From Paracoccus aminovorans (GTDB lineage: Bacteria; Pseudomonadota; Alphaproteobacteria; Rhodobacterales; Rhodobacteraceae): 64,000 nucleotides of DNA. The translations under genes were made by a program, and so were the position numbers. The notes beneath the pieces were generated by a model, which had not been told where the DNA came from, ran no database searches, and saw nothing but the letters and a program-made list of their open reading frames with translations. The DNA lies in assembly GCF_001546115.1 (NCBI RefSeq), contig NZ_KQ955209.1, forward strand, positions 1,229,878-1,293,877, in the 5' to 3' direction. Every line of letters begins with the position of its first letter. Position 1 is the first letter of the stretch. This document shows positions 1 to 7,915 of this stretch, one piece after another.

Positions 1-1062
1 TCACCCGGCCCGCCCTCGGCCCAGACGCCCATGTCGAGCCAGCGGGTGACCTGTTCGGTCCATTCATTCAGCCGCAGCCGCCGGATGGCGTTCTGCTGCC
101 GGCATCTCGCGAGCCTCGTCGATCTGGCGCTTCAGGTCGTCCGGCTTCACCGTCACGCCAAGACTCGGATTGGCCTTCACCCAGACCGCAGGATCAGTCC
201 AGTCATCGCCCGCGTCGATGGTGGCGATATAGGCAAACCAGCTATCGGCCGTCTCATGCGGCACAGACCCTTCCAGCGCCTTGACCGAGAACTCGTGATG
301 CTGGCGACAGACCGAATGGCGGTCATGGCCGGCGGTGGTGATCTCGACGATCAGCGGCTGGCGCCGGGCACCGGTGGCGGTGTTGAGCTTCTGGATGATC
401 TCCGGTCCGGGATGTTCATGCACCTCGTCCACGGCGGCCAGATGCACGTTGAGCCCGTCCATCTTGCTGGCATCGGCCGAGAGCGGCCGGAACCACGACG
501 CGGTGGGCAGCACCGCGAGGTTGTTCACGGTGCGCGTCACCCGCGCTGCCAGCGCCGGGCTGGAAGCGACCATGCGCTCGGCCTCGCCGAACACGATGCG
601 CGCCTGATCGCGAGTGGTGGCCGCGGCATAGACATGCGCGCCGGCCTCGCCATCGGCGATCAGCGCGTAGAGCGCGATGCCTGCGAGCAGCGCGGATTTG
701 CCATTCTTGCGCGCCACCTCGACGTAAGCTGTGCGGAACCGCCTGAGTCCATCGGCGCGTTTCCAGCCAAAGACGGATCCGACCGCGAAGGCCTGCCACG
801 GCTGCAGCACAAAGGGCTGGCCGGCCCATTCCCCGGTCGAGTGCCGCAGGTGGCCGAAAAACTCGATCGCGTGCAGCGCGGCGGCGCGGTCCCAGGAGAG
901 GCCACGGGTCTTGCCGGTCTTCAGGTCCTCCAGATGCCGTGCGCAGGCCAGCTTCACCAGCCGGCCCGCGGTGATCTTGCCGCCGGTGACTGCCTTTGCA
1001 TAGGCGGTGACCGGGCATGCCGGTGCCTTTCGCCCCGCACCGGATTTACGCGCTGCTGCCAC
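1..1062 (-). pseudogene. Phage terminase large subunit, frameshifted and cut by the window edge
   Basis: This is the ATPase of the phage DNA-packaging motor, which cuts and translocates DNA into the capsid. The N-terminal 320 residues carry a Walker A-like motif (VARKNGKS, residues 116-123) and a Walker B (VDEVHEH, 211-217). The open frame stops at 64 after MPAAERHPAAAAE. From about position 98 down to 1 the next frame instead encodes the expected family sequence QNAIRRLRLNEWTEQ..., which runs off the window. The break fits a net loss of two bases or gain of one near 91-100. It is either a real disabling mutation or a sequencing error. The start overlaps the end of the small subunit gene by 17 bp. 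Confidence 0.88.
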
Positions 1063-1516
1063 GGTTCAGATAATCCTCGAACGGGTCGCGGGTGTCAGTC
1101 GGTTCAGCCATGCGCACCCGGGTGCGACTAGATGGCGTCATCCCGAACTCACTCTCGATCTGGCCCATCTGCGCGAGGCATTTATTGGCCACCGCCAGGA
1201 ACGGGTTCTGGATGATATTCCCGCCCACGGTCTTCACCACCGGGCCGCGGCGCTTGACCTCGGCCTCCGCCTCGAGCCAGCGGCGCCAGATCACCACGTA
1301 ACGGGCCAGCGCGCCGACATCGAGTTCGGTCATCACCCCATGCCGCGCCAGCAGCGCGGCCATCTCGGTGAACTTCGCGGCAGCCGCTTCGTCGAGATGC
1401 TCGGGCGGGTCCGGGGTCGCGACCACCGGCTGCGGCTCATCCGGGTTCAGCCGGTGCGACCGGGCCGTGCCCTTGACCAGTTTGAGCTGCGTCGGCAGTG
1501 GCTTGCGACCCGCCAT
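1046..1516 (-). CDS. Phage terminase small subunit, P27 family
   Basis: This protein recognises phage DNA for packaging and partners the large terminase encoded just downstream. At 156 residues it is of normal family length. It opens with MAGRKPLPTQLKLVKGT, typical of the P27 group, followed by a helical middle section and the conserved NPFLAVANKCLAQMGQ...EFGMTPSSR segment near residues 102-130. The gene precedes the large subunit with a 17-bp overlap, the usual order in phage packaging modules. The family assignment rests on recognised sequence patterns. Confidence 0.87.
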   Translation of the reverse strand: MAGRKPLPTQLKLVKGTARSHRLNPDEPQPVVATPDPPEHLDEAAAAKFTEMAALLARHGVMTELDVGALARYVVIWRRWLEAEAEVKRRGPVVKTVGGNIIQNPFLAVANKCLAQMGQIESEFGMTPSSRTRVRMAEPTDTRDPFEDYLNRGSSA

Positions 1517-1567
1517 GATCCTTGTCCTTTCCGGCTGTTCTCCTCCCGCAATGCTGATGAATCGGGC

Positions 1568-1813
1568 TTATCCCCGAGAGTCGGACTCGTGCTCGCCGCC
1601 ACCGACCCGCATAGCCTCGAACACCCGCCGCAAGGCGAAGGAACGCACTATCGATACGATGGTAAAAATCCCGCCCATCGCCATGTTCTGCGTCAGCGTG
1701 ACGTGCAGCCCGAAGAACGGGAAGATCAGGATCTGCGTGGCGACGGCAACGCCATATCCGACGATGACATTGGCGATGGACTCGACCAGCGACATGAGGC
1801 GTGATTGTTTCAT
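1568..1813 (-). CDS. Small phage membrane protein, DUF7220-like
   Basis: This 81-residue protein has two predicted membrane segments (about residues 13-32 and 40-56) and a charged tail. It begins MKQSRLMSLVESIANVIVGYG, a pattern seen in small proteins next to phage methyltransferases and terminases that carry a DUF7220-type label. Its start codon overlaps the stop of the methyltransferase gene (ATGA at 1810-1813), so the two are probably translated together. Its function is not known. A holin-like or host membrane role is only a guess. Confidence 0.7.
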   Translation of the reverse strand: MKQSRLMSLVESIANVIVGYGVAVATQILIFPFFGLHVTLTQNMAMGGIFTIVSIVRSFALRRVFEAMRVGGGEHESDSRG

Positions 1814-3186
1814 GCTGCCTTGCTCCGGCGGCGCTTGCGGGGGGCTGCGTCACCCTCAGCGTCGTCATCCGCTTTCTCGGCCCCGGCATCATCGCCCAGC
1901 CGCTCGGTCCTCATCTGCGCGAAGGTCCGGCCGTAGCCATCGAGGATCGCGTCCTTGCCGGTCTCGGCCTGCCAGCGTTCCACGGCGACATCGACATAGG
2001 CGGGGCTGATCTCCATCGCGAAGACCCGCCGCCCGTTAGCCTCACCGGCCATGATCTGTGAGCCGGAGCCCGAGAACGGCTCGTAGCAGAGCCCACCCCG
2101 CGCCACATGCTGGCGCATCGGAATGCCGAAGGCGTCGAGCGGTTTCGGTGTCGGATGATCGGGCCGCTCGTCCTTGGCGAAGGATGGCATCTCCCAGGTC
2201 GAGGGCAGCGTCTGCTCGGCGACCTTGGGCGGCCGGTTCGGGCGACGCCAGCCCATGAAGCAAGGTTCGTGCTTCCAGAGATAATGCGACCGGGTGAGAA
2301 CACCGCGGTCCTTCACCCAGATGATCTGCTGATGCACAAACGCCCCGGCCTTTTCCCAGCAGGCTTCCAGCATCGCCTGGCGGCGCGAGGCGTGCCAGCA
2401 ATACCAGGCGGCGTCCTCGGTGATCGCCTCTGCGATGGCCGCGCCGATGAAGCCGTCGTAGAGTTCTGCGCCTTGGCTGCTGTCGTCCCAGGTCGTGCCA
2501 TAGGACTGGCTCCAATCCTTGTTGCGGGTTGGGTGGTTCGAGCCATCGTAATCGACCAGATAGGGCGGATCGGTCGCAAACAGCACGGCCCGCTCGCCGT
2601 TCATCAGCCGGCGCACATCGTCGTGGGATGTGCTGTCACCGCAGAGCAGCCTGTGGGTGCCGAGCAACCACAGATCGCCGGTGCGCGAGGCCGGATGACG
2701 CGGAGGCTCGGGGATAATGACGGGTGGCGTCGACGTCTCGTCCTCCGCTTCCGCGCCGGCCAGCAGTCGGTCCAGTTCGCCGTCCTCAAAGCCCATGATC
2801 CCGAGATCGAAACCAGCCTCCTTCAGGTCGGACAGTTCCAGCGCCAGCAGCGCCTCGTCCCAGCCCGCATTCAGCGCGATGCGGTTGTCGGCCAGCACCA
2901 GCGCCCGGCACTGGCTGTCGCTGAGGCCGGTCAGCCTGATGGAGGGCACGGCGTCCATGCCAAGCAGGCGCGCGGCCAGTACGCGACCATGGCCGGCGAT
3001 GATGGTGCCGTCCTCGGCGATCAGCACCGGGTTCACGAATCCGAACTCGCGGATCGAGCCGGCGATCTCGGCCAGCTGCGCCTCGGAATGGGTACGGGCG
3101 TTGCGCGCGTAAGGCACGAGGCGATCAAGCCCATGATATTCGATGACAAGTTCGCGATCGGACACGGCTGTATTTCCTTGTTGCAT
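1810..3186 (-). CDS. ParB-like domain fused to an adenine/N4-cytosine DNA methyltransferase
   Basis: This 458-residue protein modifies phage DNA, probably at adenine N6 or cytosine N4. An N-terminal ParB/Spo0J-like domain (about residues 15-125) carries the IAGHGR motif at 63-68. The methyltransferase domain follows, with catalytic DPPY at 206-209 and the SAM-binding EPFSGSGS near the C terminus. The order (motif IV before motif I) fits the beta class. A basic tail, PRKRRRSK, ends the protein. The start is the ATG at 3186; its leader contains a run of twelve G on the coding strand (3196-3207) that may serve as the ribosome-binding region. Such ParB-methylase fusions are common in prophages and are thought to protect phage DNA. 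Confidence 0.87.
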   Translation of the reverse strand: MQQGNTAVSDRELVIEYHGLDRLVPYARNARTHSEAQLAEIAGSIREFGFVNPVLIAEDGTIIAGHGRVLAARLLGMDAVPSIRLTGLSDSQCRALVLADNRIALNAGWDEALLALELSDLKEAGFDLGIMGFEDGELDRLLAGAEAEDETSTPPVIIPEPPRHPASRTGDLWLLGTHRLLCGDSTSHDDVRRLMNGERAVLFATDPPYLVDYDGSNHPTRNKDWSQSYGTTWDDSSQGAELYDGFIGAAIAEAITEDAAWYCWHASRRQAMLEACWEKAGAFVHQQIIWVKDRGVLTRSHYLWKHEPCFMGWRRPNRPPKVAEQTLPSTWEMPSFAKDERPDHPTPKPLDAFGIPMRQHVARGGLCYEPFSGSGSQIMAGEANGRRVFAMEISPAYVDVAVERWQAETGKDAILDGYGRTFAQMRTERLGDDAGAEKADDDAEGDAAPRKRRRSKAA

Positions 3187-3195
3187 GGGCCGCTA

Positions 3196-3207
3196 CCCCC
3201 CCCCCCC
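3196..3207. repeat. Homopolymer tract of twelve C (twelve G on the coding strand)
   Basis: Twelve consecutive C lie on the + strand 9 bases upstream of the methyltransferase ATG. On the coding strand this is poly-G in the position of a ribosome-binding site. Long G tracts near start codons can change length by slippage and alter translation. They are also a common place for sequencing error. Confidence 0.9.
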
Positions 3208-3289
3208 TCGCCATTTTGGCCACAGATGCAGAAAGCTTGGCGCGCGGTCCTGACGTCGAACCGCCCAGAGATTCGATGTCCCCCCGGGG

Positions 3290-3646
3290 TCAGCCGCAGG
3301 GCTCGCGCACGGTCCGCCGATTGCCGAAGCCGCCATCCTCGGCCGCAGTCTTGCGGCTGTGGCAGGGGGCGCAGAGCGGCTGCCATCCGGTCTGGTCCCA
3401 GAACCGGGTGGTGTCGCCGCGATGCGGGGTGATGTGATCGACGGTGTTGGCGGTGGTCAGGCGCCCCTGGCGCTGGCATTCGGCGCAGAGCGGGTGGCGA
3501 GCCAGAAACAGCCGCCGTTCTGCCAGCCATCGGGCTGAGCGATAGAGCGCGCGGATGACCGGATCACGCCGGCGGTCGGTGTCGCGGTCACGCTCCCGCT
3601 TGTCGCGCCGCCCCACCGGGCGATGGATGGACGGACGCTGCGGCAT
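3290..3646 (-). CDS. HNH endonuclease
   Basis: This 118-residue nuclease of the HNH family typically sits next to phage terminase genes and assists DNA packaging. The zinc/HNH core is visible as CAECQRQGRLT...TVDHITPHRGD...LCAPCHSRKT, giving two CxxC pairs and the catalytic DH of VDHI. The ATG at 3646 was chosen because GAGG lies five bases upstream; the frame is open further upstream but that part is low complexity and proline-rich. The gene lies between the DUF6362-like gene and the methyltransferase in the same direction. Confidence 0.88.
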   Translation of the reverse strand: MPQRPSIHRPVGRRDKRERDRDTDRRRDPVIRALYRSARWLAERRLFLARHPLCAECQRQGRLTTANTVDHITPHRGDTTRFWDQTGWQPLCAPCHSRKTAAEDGGFGNRRTVREPCG

Positions 3647-3785
3647 GGGGCCTCGCGAAAAGGGTGGAACGGAGGGGGGAACGATCGGTGGCGCTCCTGG
3701 CGCTCTTCTCCCGATCATGCCCTGCTTGTAGCACGGATCTGTTGCACGTGTCGAACATGAATGTGTTGCAACACTCTGGACTCGT

Positions 3786-4163
3786 TCAAGCATTCAGCCG
3801 CGCGGCGATCTTCGTGAGCGCCAGCTGCCAGCGTCGCCAGGCGGTGGTGCGGTCGCAGCCCATCTCGCCCGCGATCACCTTCCACGGCACGCGTGCCGCC
3901 CGCGACCAGACCAGCTTGCGCTCGGGCTCCTCGATCCAGAGGACCCAGTCGAAGGTCCGCTCCAGCCGGGTGACGGCCGCCGCCGGCGGCCAGACCCGCA
4001 TCGGCTCGGGTTCCATGGCAGCGATCTCGCGCTTCGTCCGCAGCACCTGCGGCCAGGCTCCGAAGTAGCCCTGGGCCTTCACCGGCGGCAGCTTGCGCAG
4101 GGTGCGGAACGCCTCCTCGAAGTGATCCGCGACATCGTCAGTGGTCCAGTCCCGATCAGCCAT
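3786..4163 (-). CDS. DUF6362-like phage protein with a helix-turn-helix
   Basis: This 125-residue protein has a C-terminal segment (IAGEMGCDRTTAWRRWQLAL) that reads as a helix-turn-helix, suggesting DNA binding. The sequence MADRDWTTDDVADHFEEAFRTLRKLPPV matches the pattern of proteins labelled DUF6362 in alphaproteobacterial prophages. The ATG at 4163 has GAGGG seven bases upstream and is preferred to the GTG at 4169. It overlaps the end of the upstream gene by 8 bp. A role as small terminase-like factor or late regulator is possible but unproven. Confidence 0.75.
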   Translation of the reverse strand: MADRDWTTDDVADHFEEAFRTLRKLPPVKAQGYFGAWPQVLRTKREIAAMEPEPMRVWPPAAAVTRLERTFDWVLWIEEPERKLVWSRAARVPWKVIAGEMGCDRTTAWRRWQLALTKIAARLNA

Positions 4164-4380
4164 GGCCACGCCCTCCCTCGCCGGCGCGGGGGCCGTAGAG
4201 CTTGCGACCCAGTTGCGCGACCATTTCGCGCTCGGGCCAGGTCAGCCGCGGATCATTCACGCTGACCGCCAGCAGGCCCATTTCCTGCCAGCCGTCGCGC
4301 TTGACCTCATCGGGGCTGCGCCGCGTGCCACCGTAGCCGGGGGGCGCGTAGCGCATCGTTGTCAGTTTCATTCGGGCCAT
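4156..4380 (-). CDS. Small phage protein of unknown function
   Basis: This 74-residue protein starts at the ATG at 4380, which has GGAG six bases upstream; an ATG at 4386 is too close to that site to be used. The sequence is rich in charged residues (APPGYGGTRRSPDEVKRDGWQEMGLLAVS). It has no membrane segment or recognised catalytic motif. It is the first gene after the repeat-rich region at 4381-4698 and may be the start of the late transcript that runs into the HNH and methyltransferase genes. I do not recognise a function. Confidence 0.65.
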   Translation of the reverse strand: MARMKLTTMRYAPPGYGGTRRSPDEVKRDGWQEMGLLAVSVNDPRLTWPEREMVAQLGRKLYGPRAGEGGRGHG

Positions 4381-4461
4381 TGTCATCTCCTGTCGTTCGG
4401 GCCGCTGTGATCGGGTGAGGCAGAGACGAGGACGGACGGAGGACCGCGGGCACGGACGCAG

Positions 4462-4501
4462 CGTATGGGCCGCCCCGCCTGACGGCGGGCGGTCCCATAC
4501 G
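4462..4501. other. Long GC-rich hairpin in the phage intergenic region
   Basis: The arms at 4462-4479 and 4484-4501 pair almost completely around a TGAC loop, with one unpaired base in each arm. Both begin with CGTATGGG read inward. There is no T run, so it is a weak candidate for a simple terminator. Its place between the repeat array and the first gene of the next transcript also fits an origin or leader structure. Confidence 0.75.
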
Positions 4502-4579
4502 TAGTATGGGGGGGATCATTGTTCGACTTATTCAGTGGCTCATGACATTGATATTGCTTACCTTTCCTGCTCTGCAGAA

Positions 4580-4704
4580 GTCGGACAAGGAAGTCGGACA
4601 TGTCTGACTTCGACTTATGTAAGCCATTGATAATCAAGCAATCAGTCAGACAGGTGCGGAAGTCAGACATTCCCGACTTATGTCGGACAAGGGATTTGTC
4701 AGAC
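4580..4704. repeat. Array of seven GTCNGAC elements (candidate operator or origin iterons)
   Basis: GTCNGAC occurs at 4580, 4593, 4602, 4645, 4662, 4682 and 4698, all within 125 bp. The pair at 4591-4610 forms a nearly perfect 20-bp palindrome (AAGTCGGACATGTCTGACTT), and 4660-4679 is an imperfect one. The last copy overlaps the stop codon of the primase-helicase gene. The stretch from 4381 to 4698 contains no convincing gene. The array is a likely binding site for a phage repressor or replication initiator. Confidence 0.8.
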
Positions 4705-6924
4705 ATCGGCCACCTCCGGCCAGACCCAGACGGAGGGGTTCTCCACCTCGAGTGCGGCACCGGAGGAGGCGCAGCGATAGTGGCTCGGGAAGACGGGGAT
4801 CCCGTAGGCAGTCACCTCGCCGGTCTCGGGATCGACATGCTCCGCGCGGCCGAAGCGCATGACTTCGACGCACATGTAGCCGAACCGTGACCGGACCAGT
4901 GGCAGTCCATAAAGGGCGCCGTTGCGCTGGTACTTGATGAAGCCCTTGGTCGCGAGGACGTTGAGCCGGTCCTGGATGGTGTGATGGCTGCCGAGCCCCG
5001 CGCGGTTCTCGAAGGTCGAGGCGAACTGCGTCGAGGTGTAGAGCCGGCCTTCCGCAGCCTCCTCGTAGAGCAGGTCAAGGATCACCTCGGCCTTGCGGTC
5101 GCGCTCGGCGTCGAGACGGGCCCCGACCTCCTTGCGCACCAGACGATCGTTCATCGGGTTGATCTCGACCCATTGGCCGCCGATCTTGTCGACGAGCATC
5201 GGGGCCAGCGCCGGACCGTTGCGCAGCTCGATCTCGAGGCGGCGCGTGCTGGCCTCCTCGTCCGGGCGGTGCAGGATCAGACCGCTGGTGTAGAAGCCCC
5301 GCAGCGCGCTGGCACCCGACAGCGCCTGGAACGGATCGTCCTTGATCTGCTGACGCGCGAGTTTCCTGGTGTGATGGACGAGGATGATCCCGGCATCGGG
5401 ATTGATCGCGGCCTGCAGCGCCTCGACGCGTTCCTTCAGGAAGAACATCATCGCGCTGTTGTCATTTTCGCCGCGGCTCTCGGGACCGCCGTCGAAGAGG
5501 TTCCGGATCGGATCGATGCAGATGATGTCGGGCGGCGCGTCGGGAAAGGCGGCACGGATCGCGTCGGTGACGCGCTCGACCCCCTGTTGATCCAGCAGCA
5601 ACTTCAGGCGCGGCGTGGCCACGAACCCTTCGCGGGCCGCGGCAATCACCTCGGGCGGCAATGCGATCTGGCGGATGCGTTCCCGCAGATAGTGGTATTG
5701 CAACTCCGCCTGCAGGTAGAAGATGCGCAGCGGCCGTGGCGGTGCGAAGCAGAGGAACGGCACCCCTGCGGCCATGTGGACAAGCCAGGAGATCAGGAAG
5801 TCGCTCTTGCCGACCTTGGGCGCGCCACCGAGCACCAGCAGGCCGCCCGGCGTCAGCACCCGTGGGGCGATGAGATCATCGGGCAGCGGACTGGTGTCGT
5901 CGAGCAGCGTACCAAGGCTGATCCAGTCCAGTGGCGCGGGCGGCGGGGTCACCCGCGTCGGCACCGGCGGACCATTGCGCTCGAGATGTCGCATCCACAA
6001 GCGACGAGATTCGGCCTTCAGCCGCGCCTCAGGCCATGCTGGCCGCAGCATCGCTACATTATAGCCGCGGATCGCGTCCCAGGCCTCGTCCAGCGACATT
6101 CGGCCCTCATGGGCCTGGCGCAGGTAATGACCGATCGCGGCACTGGCCCCCTGGAACCGGGTCCAGTCGTCCACCGCGCCTTCGCGCACCGGCGTGGTCA
6201 GCACGGCGTCGACCGACGGCTTGTCCGTGACGTTTGCGGCCCGCGGGGCGTCAGGCGACGGCATCTCCGCCAAAGCCGGCATCGCGGCTGCGCGGGTCTC
6301 GAGTTCGGCCAGATCCACCTCGATCGCCTGATGATCGATGACCCGGACCTGTGACTTCAGTCCGTACTTGCCATGAACCGTGCCCGGCACACGGACCGGC
6401 TGATGCGCTGAGCCGAAACTGTCGTCTCCGCCGACCTTCCGTGCGAGCGTGGCGCGTAACCGGCACAGTCTGTTAATATCCTCCCCCTCGACTGGCTCTG
6501 TCAGCTTCCACCACAGATGCAGCTTGGGCTGGCCGTCCCCGGTCATCCCGCCGCTTGCCACGGTCAGCGTCGCCGGACCAAGGTGACGAACCAGGTGCGC
6601 GCGTTTGGCCGCAATGTCGCCCTCATCGAGATCGACGATCACTGCCTGCATCTGCAGCACATGCTCGGCCCGGGCCTCACCCTGTCGGGCAACGGTTCCG
6701 GGGATGACATAGATGGCGCGGCCGAGCGGGGCGGCTGTGCCGGCGCAGGCGGTGATGATCGCCGGCGCGTGCGCATCGGCTGGCAGCCAGCGCAGATCAT
6801 GGGGCGGTGGCGGCACGACCGCCTTCTCGGGCAGCCCGCGGAGCGGGATCAACCCGTCGCACCAGGAGAAGACCACATCGAGGAACAGCGCGATCTGCGC
6901 GTGATCAACCCGGAGGCCGCTCAT
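4699..6924 (-). CDS. Phage primase-helicase (primase-like N terminus, RepA-like AAA ATPase)
   Basis: This 741-residue protein probably primes and unwinds DNA for phage or plasmid-type replication. The N-terminal third resembles RepB/DUF-type primases, with an acidic motif VDLDEGD (97-103), LHLWWKL (136-142) and HQPVRVPGT (174-182). The C-terminal half is a RecA-fold ATPase of the RepA/AAA_25 type, with Walker A GGAPKVGKS (366-374), Walker B IICIDP near residue 460 and HHTRK. A winged-helix-like tail follows. The start overlaps the stop of the small upstream gene (ATGA at 6921-6924). The 3' end runs into the GTCNGAC repeats. Confidence 0.82.
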   Translation of the reverse strand: MSGLRVDHAQIALFLDVVFSWCDGLIPLRGLPEKAVVPPPPHDLRWLPADAHAPAIITACAGTAAPLGRAIYVIPGTVARQGEARAEHVLQMQAVIVDLDEGDIAAKRAHLVRHLGPATLTVASGGMTGDGQPKLHLWWKLTEPVEGEDINRLCRLRATLARKVGGDDSFGSAHQPVRVPGTVHGKYGLKSQVRVIDHQAIEVDLAELETRAAAMPALAEMPSPDAPRAANVTDKPSVDAVLTTPVREGAVDDWTRFQGASAAIGHYLRQAHEGRMSLDEAWDAIRGYNVAMLRPAWPEARLKAESRRLWMRHLERNGPPVPTRVTPPPAPLDWISLGTLLDDTSPLPDDLIAPRVLTPGGLLVLGGAPKVGKSDFLISWLVHMAAGVPFLCFAPPRPLRIFYLQAELQYHYLRERIRQIALPPEVIAAAREGFVATPRLKLLLDQQGVERVTDAIRAAFPDAPPDIICIDPIRNLFDGGPESRGENDNSAMMFFLKERVEALQAAINPDAGIILVHHTRKLARQQIKDDPFQALSGASALRGFYTSGLILHRPDEEASTRRLEIELRNGPALAPMLVDKIGGQWVEINPMNDRLVRKEVGARLDAERDRKAEVILDLLYEEAAEGRLYTSTQFASTFENRAGLGSHHTIQDRLNVLATKGFIKYQRNGALYGLPLVRSRFGYMCVEVMRFGRAEHVDPETGEVTAYGIPVFPSHYRCASSGAALEVENPSVWVWPEVADV

Positions 6925-7121
6925 TGCAGCCCCCCTTCGCCCCGTGCCAGATCGGCGGGCTGGATATAGACCGCGAACAAGTCTTCGCCGTCCCCATGCT
7001 GGCCGGCCGCCTCGAAGAAGTAATACCGGTCTGGCATCACCAGCTCGGTCAGCTCCCAGCGGCGGTAATACCCCGGCAGACGTTTCAGGAGATCAGGCGG
7101 CGGAATGGGCGGCAGTGTCAT
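6921..7121 (-). CDS. Small phage protein of unknown function
   Basis: This 66-residue protein (begins MTLPPIPPPDLLKRLPGYYRRWELTELV) is coupled to the primase-helicase by an ATGA overlap, so it is probably its translational partner. It has no signal peptide, membrane segment or known motif. Its position as first gene of the replication transcript suggests an accessory replication or regulatory role, but this is inference only. Confidence 0.6.
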   Translation of the reverse strand: MTLPPIPPPDLLKRLPGYYRRWELTELVMPDRYYFFEAAGQHGDGEDLFAVYIQPADLARGEGGLQ

Positions 7122-7205
7122 CGATCGGGCTCGTGAACAGGGGCTTCACCTGTTCAAAAGCCACCCCCGCACGCCGATCGGGACATTGAAGCCGCGATTA
7201 AATGT

Positions 7206-7230
7206 GATATCTATAATTAAAATTGATATC
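7206..7230 (+). promoter_or_regulatory. AT-rich operator candidate of the toxin-antitoxin operon
   Basis: Two GATATC palindromes at 7206-7211 and 7225-7230 flank the AT-rich stretch TATAATTAAAATT, which contains a TATAAT -10 element, 15-39 bases before the antitoxin ATG. Ribbon-helix-helix antitoxins commonly bind such paired sites to repress their own operon. The AT richness stands out in this high-GC DNA. Confidence 0.5.
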
Positions 7231-7244
7231 GAGCGAGCTTCATC

Positions 7245-7484
7245 ATGGCCCAGATCGTCGTGCGTCAGATCCCGGAAGAGGTGCATCGCGCGCTGAAGGC
7301 GCAGGCCGCCGCGCATGGTCGCAGCGCCGAGGCCGAGTTGCGCGAGATCATTGCCCGCGCGGTGCTGCCGCAGTCGCGCCCGCGCGCGGGTGATCTGATG
7401 CGCAGTATCTGGTCCGGCGCCGAGACGGACGACCTTTCGGTCGAACGCGACCGGACGCCCGCGGAGCCGGCCGGTTTCGAATGA
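7245..7484 (+). CDS. FitA-type ribbon-helix-helix antitoxin
   Basis: This 79-residue antitoxin should bind operator DNA through its N-terminal ribbon-helix-helix (MAQIVVRQIPEEVHRALKAQAAAHGRSAEAELREII) and neutralise the PIN toxin through its C-terminal tail. The sequence closely follows the FitA/Arc pattern. Its stop overlaps the toxin start (ATGA at 7481-7484), the usual arrangement. Together they form a type II toxin-antitoxin module, commonly found on mobile DNA and helping to stabilise it. Confidence 0.87.
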   Translation: MAQIVVRQIPEEVHRALKAQAAAHGRSAEAELREIIARAVLPQSRPRAGDLMRSIWSGAETDDLSVERDRTPAEPAGFE

Positions 7485-7915
7485 TCATCCTCGACACCAA
7501 TGTCGTCTCGGAGACGATGAAGCCGGCGCCAGAGCCGCGGGTGATCGACTGGCTCAACCGGCAAGAGTTGACCACCCTGCACCTGACCACCATCAGCCTG
7601 GCCGAGTTGCGGTTCGGCATTGCATGCCTGGACGCTGGGCGGCGTCGGGACGATCTTGACGCGCGGCTCGAGCAGATGCTGGCCGAGGTATTTCCGGCAC
7701 GTATCCTGTCGTTCGACGAGGCCGCTGCCAGTGCCTTCGGAGTATTGATGGCAACGGCGCGCCGGCAGGGACAGGCCGTGAGTTTTGCCGATGGCGCGAT
7801 TGCTGCCATTGCCGCGGCACAGGGCTATCCCGTCGCCAGCCGCGACACCGCGCCCTTCGCCGCCATGGGCGTGGAGGTGGTGGATCCGTGGCACGAGGCG
7901 GCTCAAGGCCGGTAA
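7481..7915 (+). CDS. FitB/VapC-type PIN-domain toxin ribonuclease
   Basis: This 144-residue PIN-domain RNase is the toxin of the pair. The four acidic residues of the active site are present: D5 in MIILDTNV, E42 in LAELRFG, D104 in FADGAIAA and D122 in SRDTAPF. Length and motifs fit the FitB branch of the VapC family, which cleaves RNA, often tRNA or rRNA. The exact target cannot be read from the sequence. The 3' end overlaps the convergent sigma-like gene by 13 bp. Confidence 0.88.
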   Translation: MIILDTNVVSETMKPAPEPRVIDWLNRQELTTLHLTTISLAELRFGIACLDAGRRRDDLDARLEQMLAEVFPARILSFDEAAASAFGVLMATARRQGQAVSFADGAIAAIAAAQGYPVASRDTAPFAAMGVEVVDPWHEAAQGR

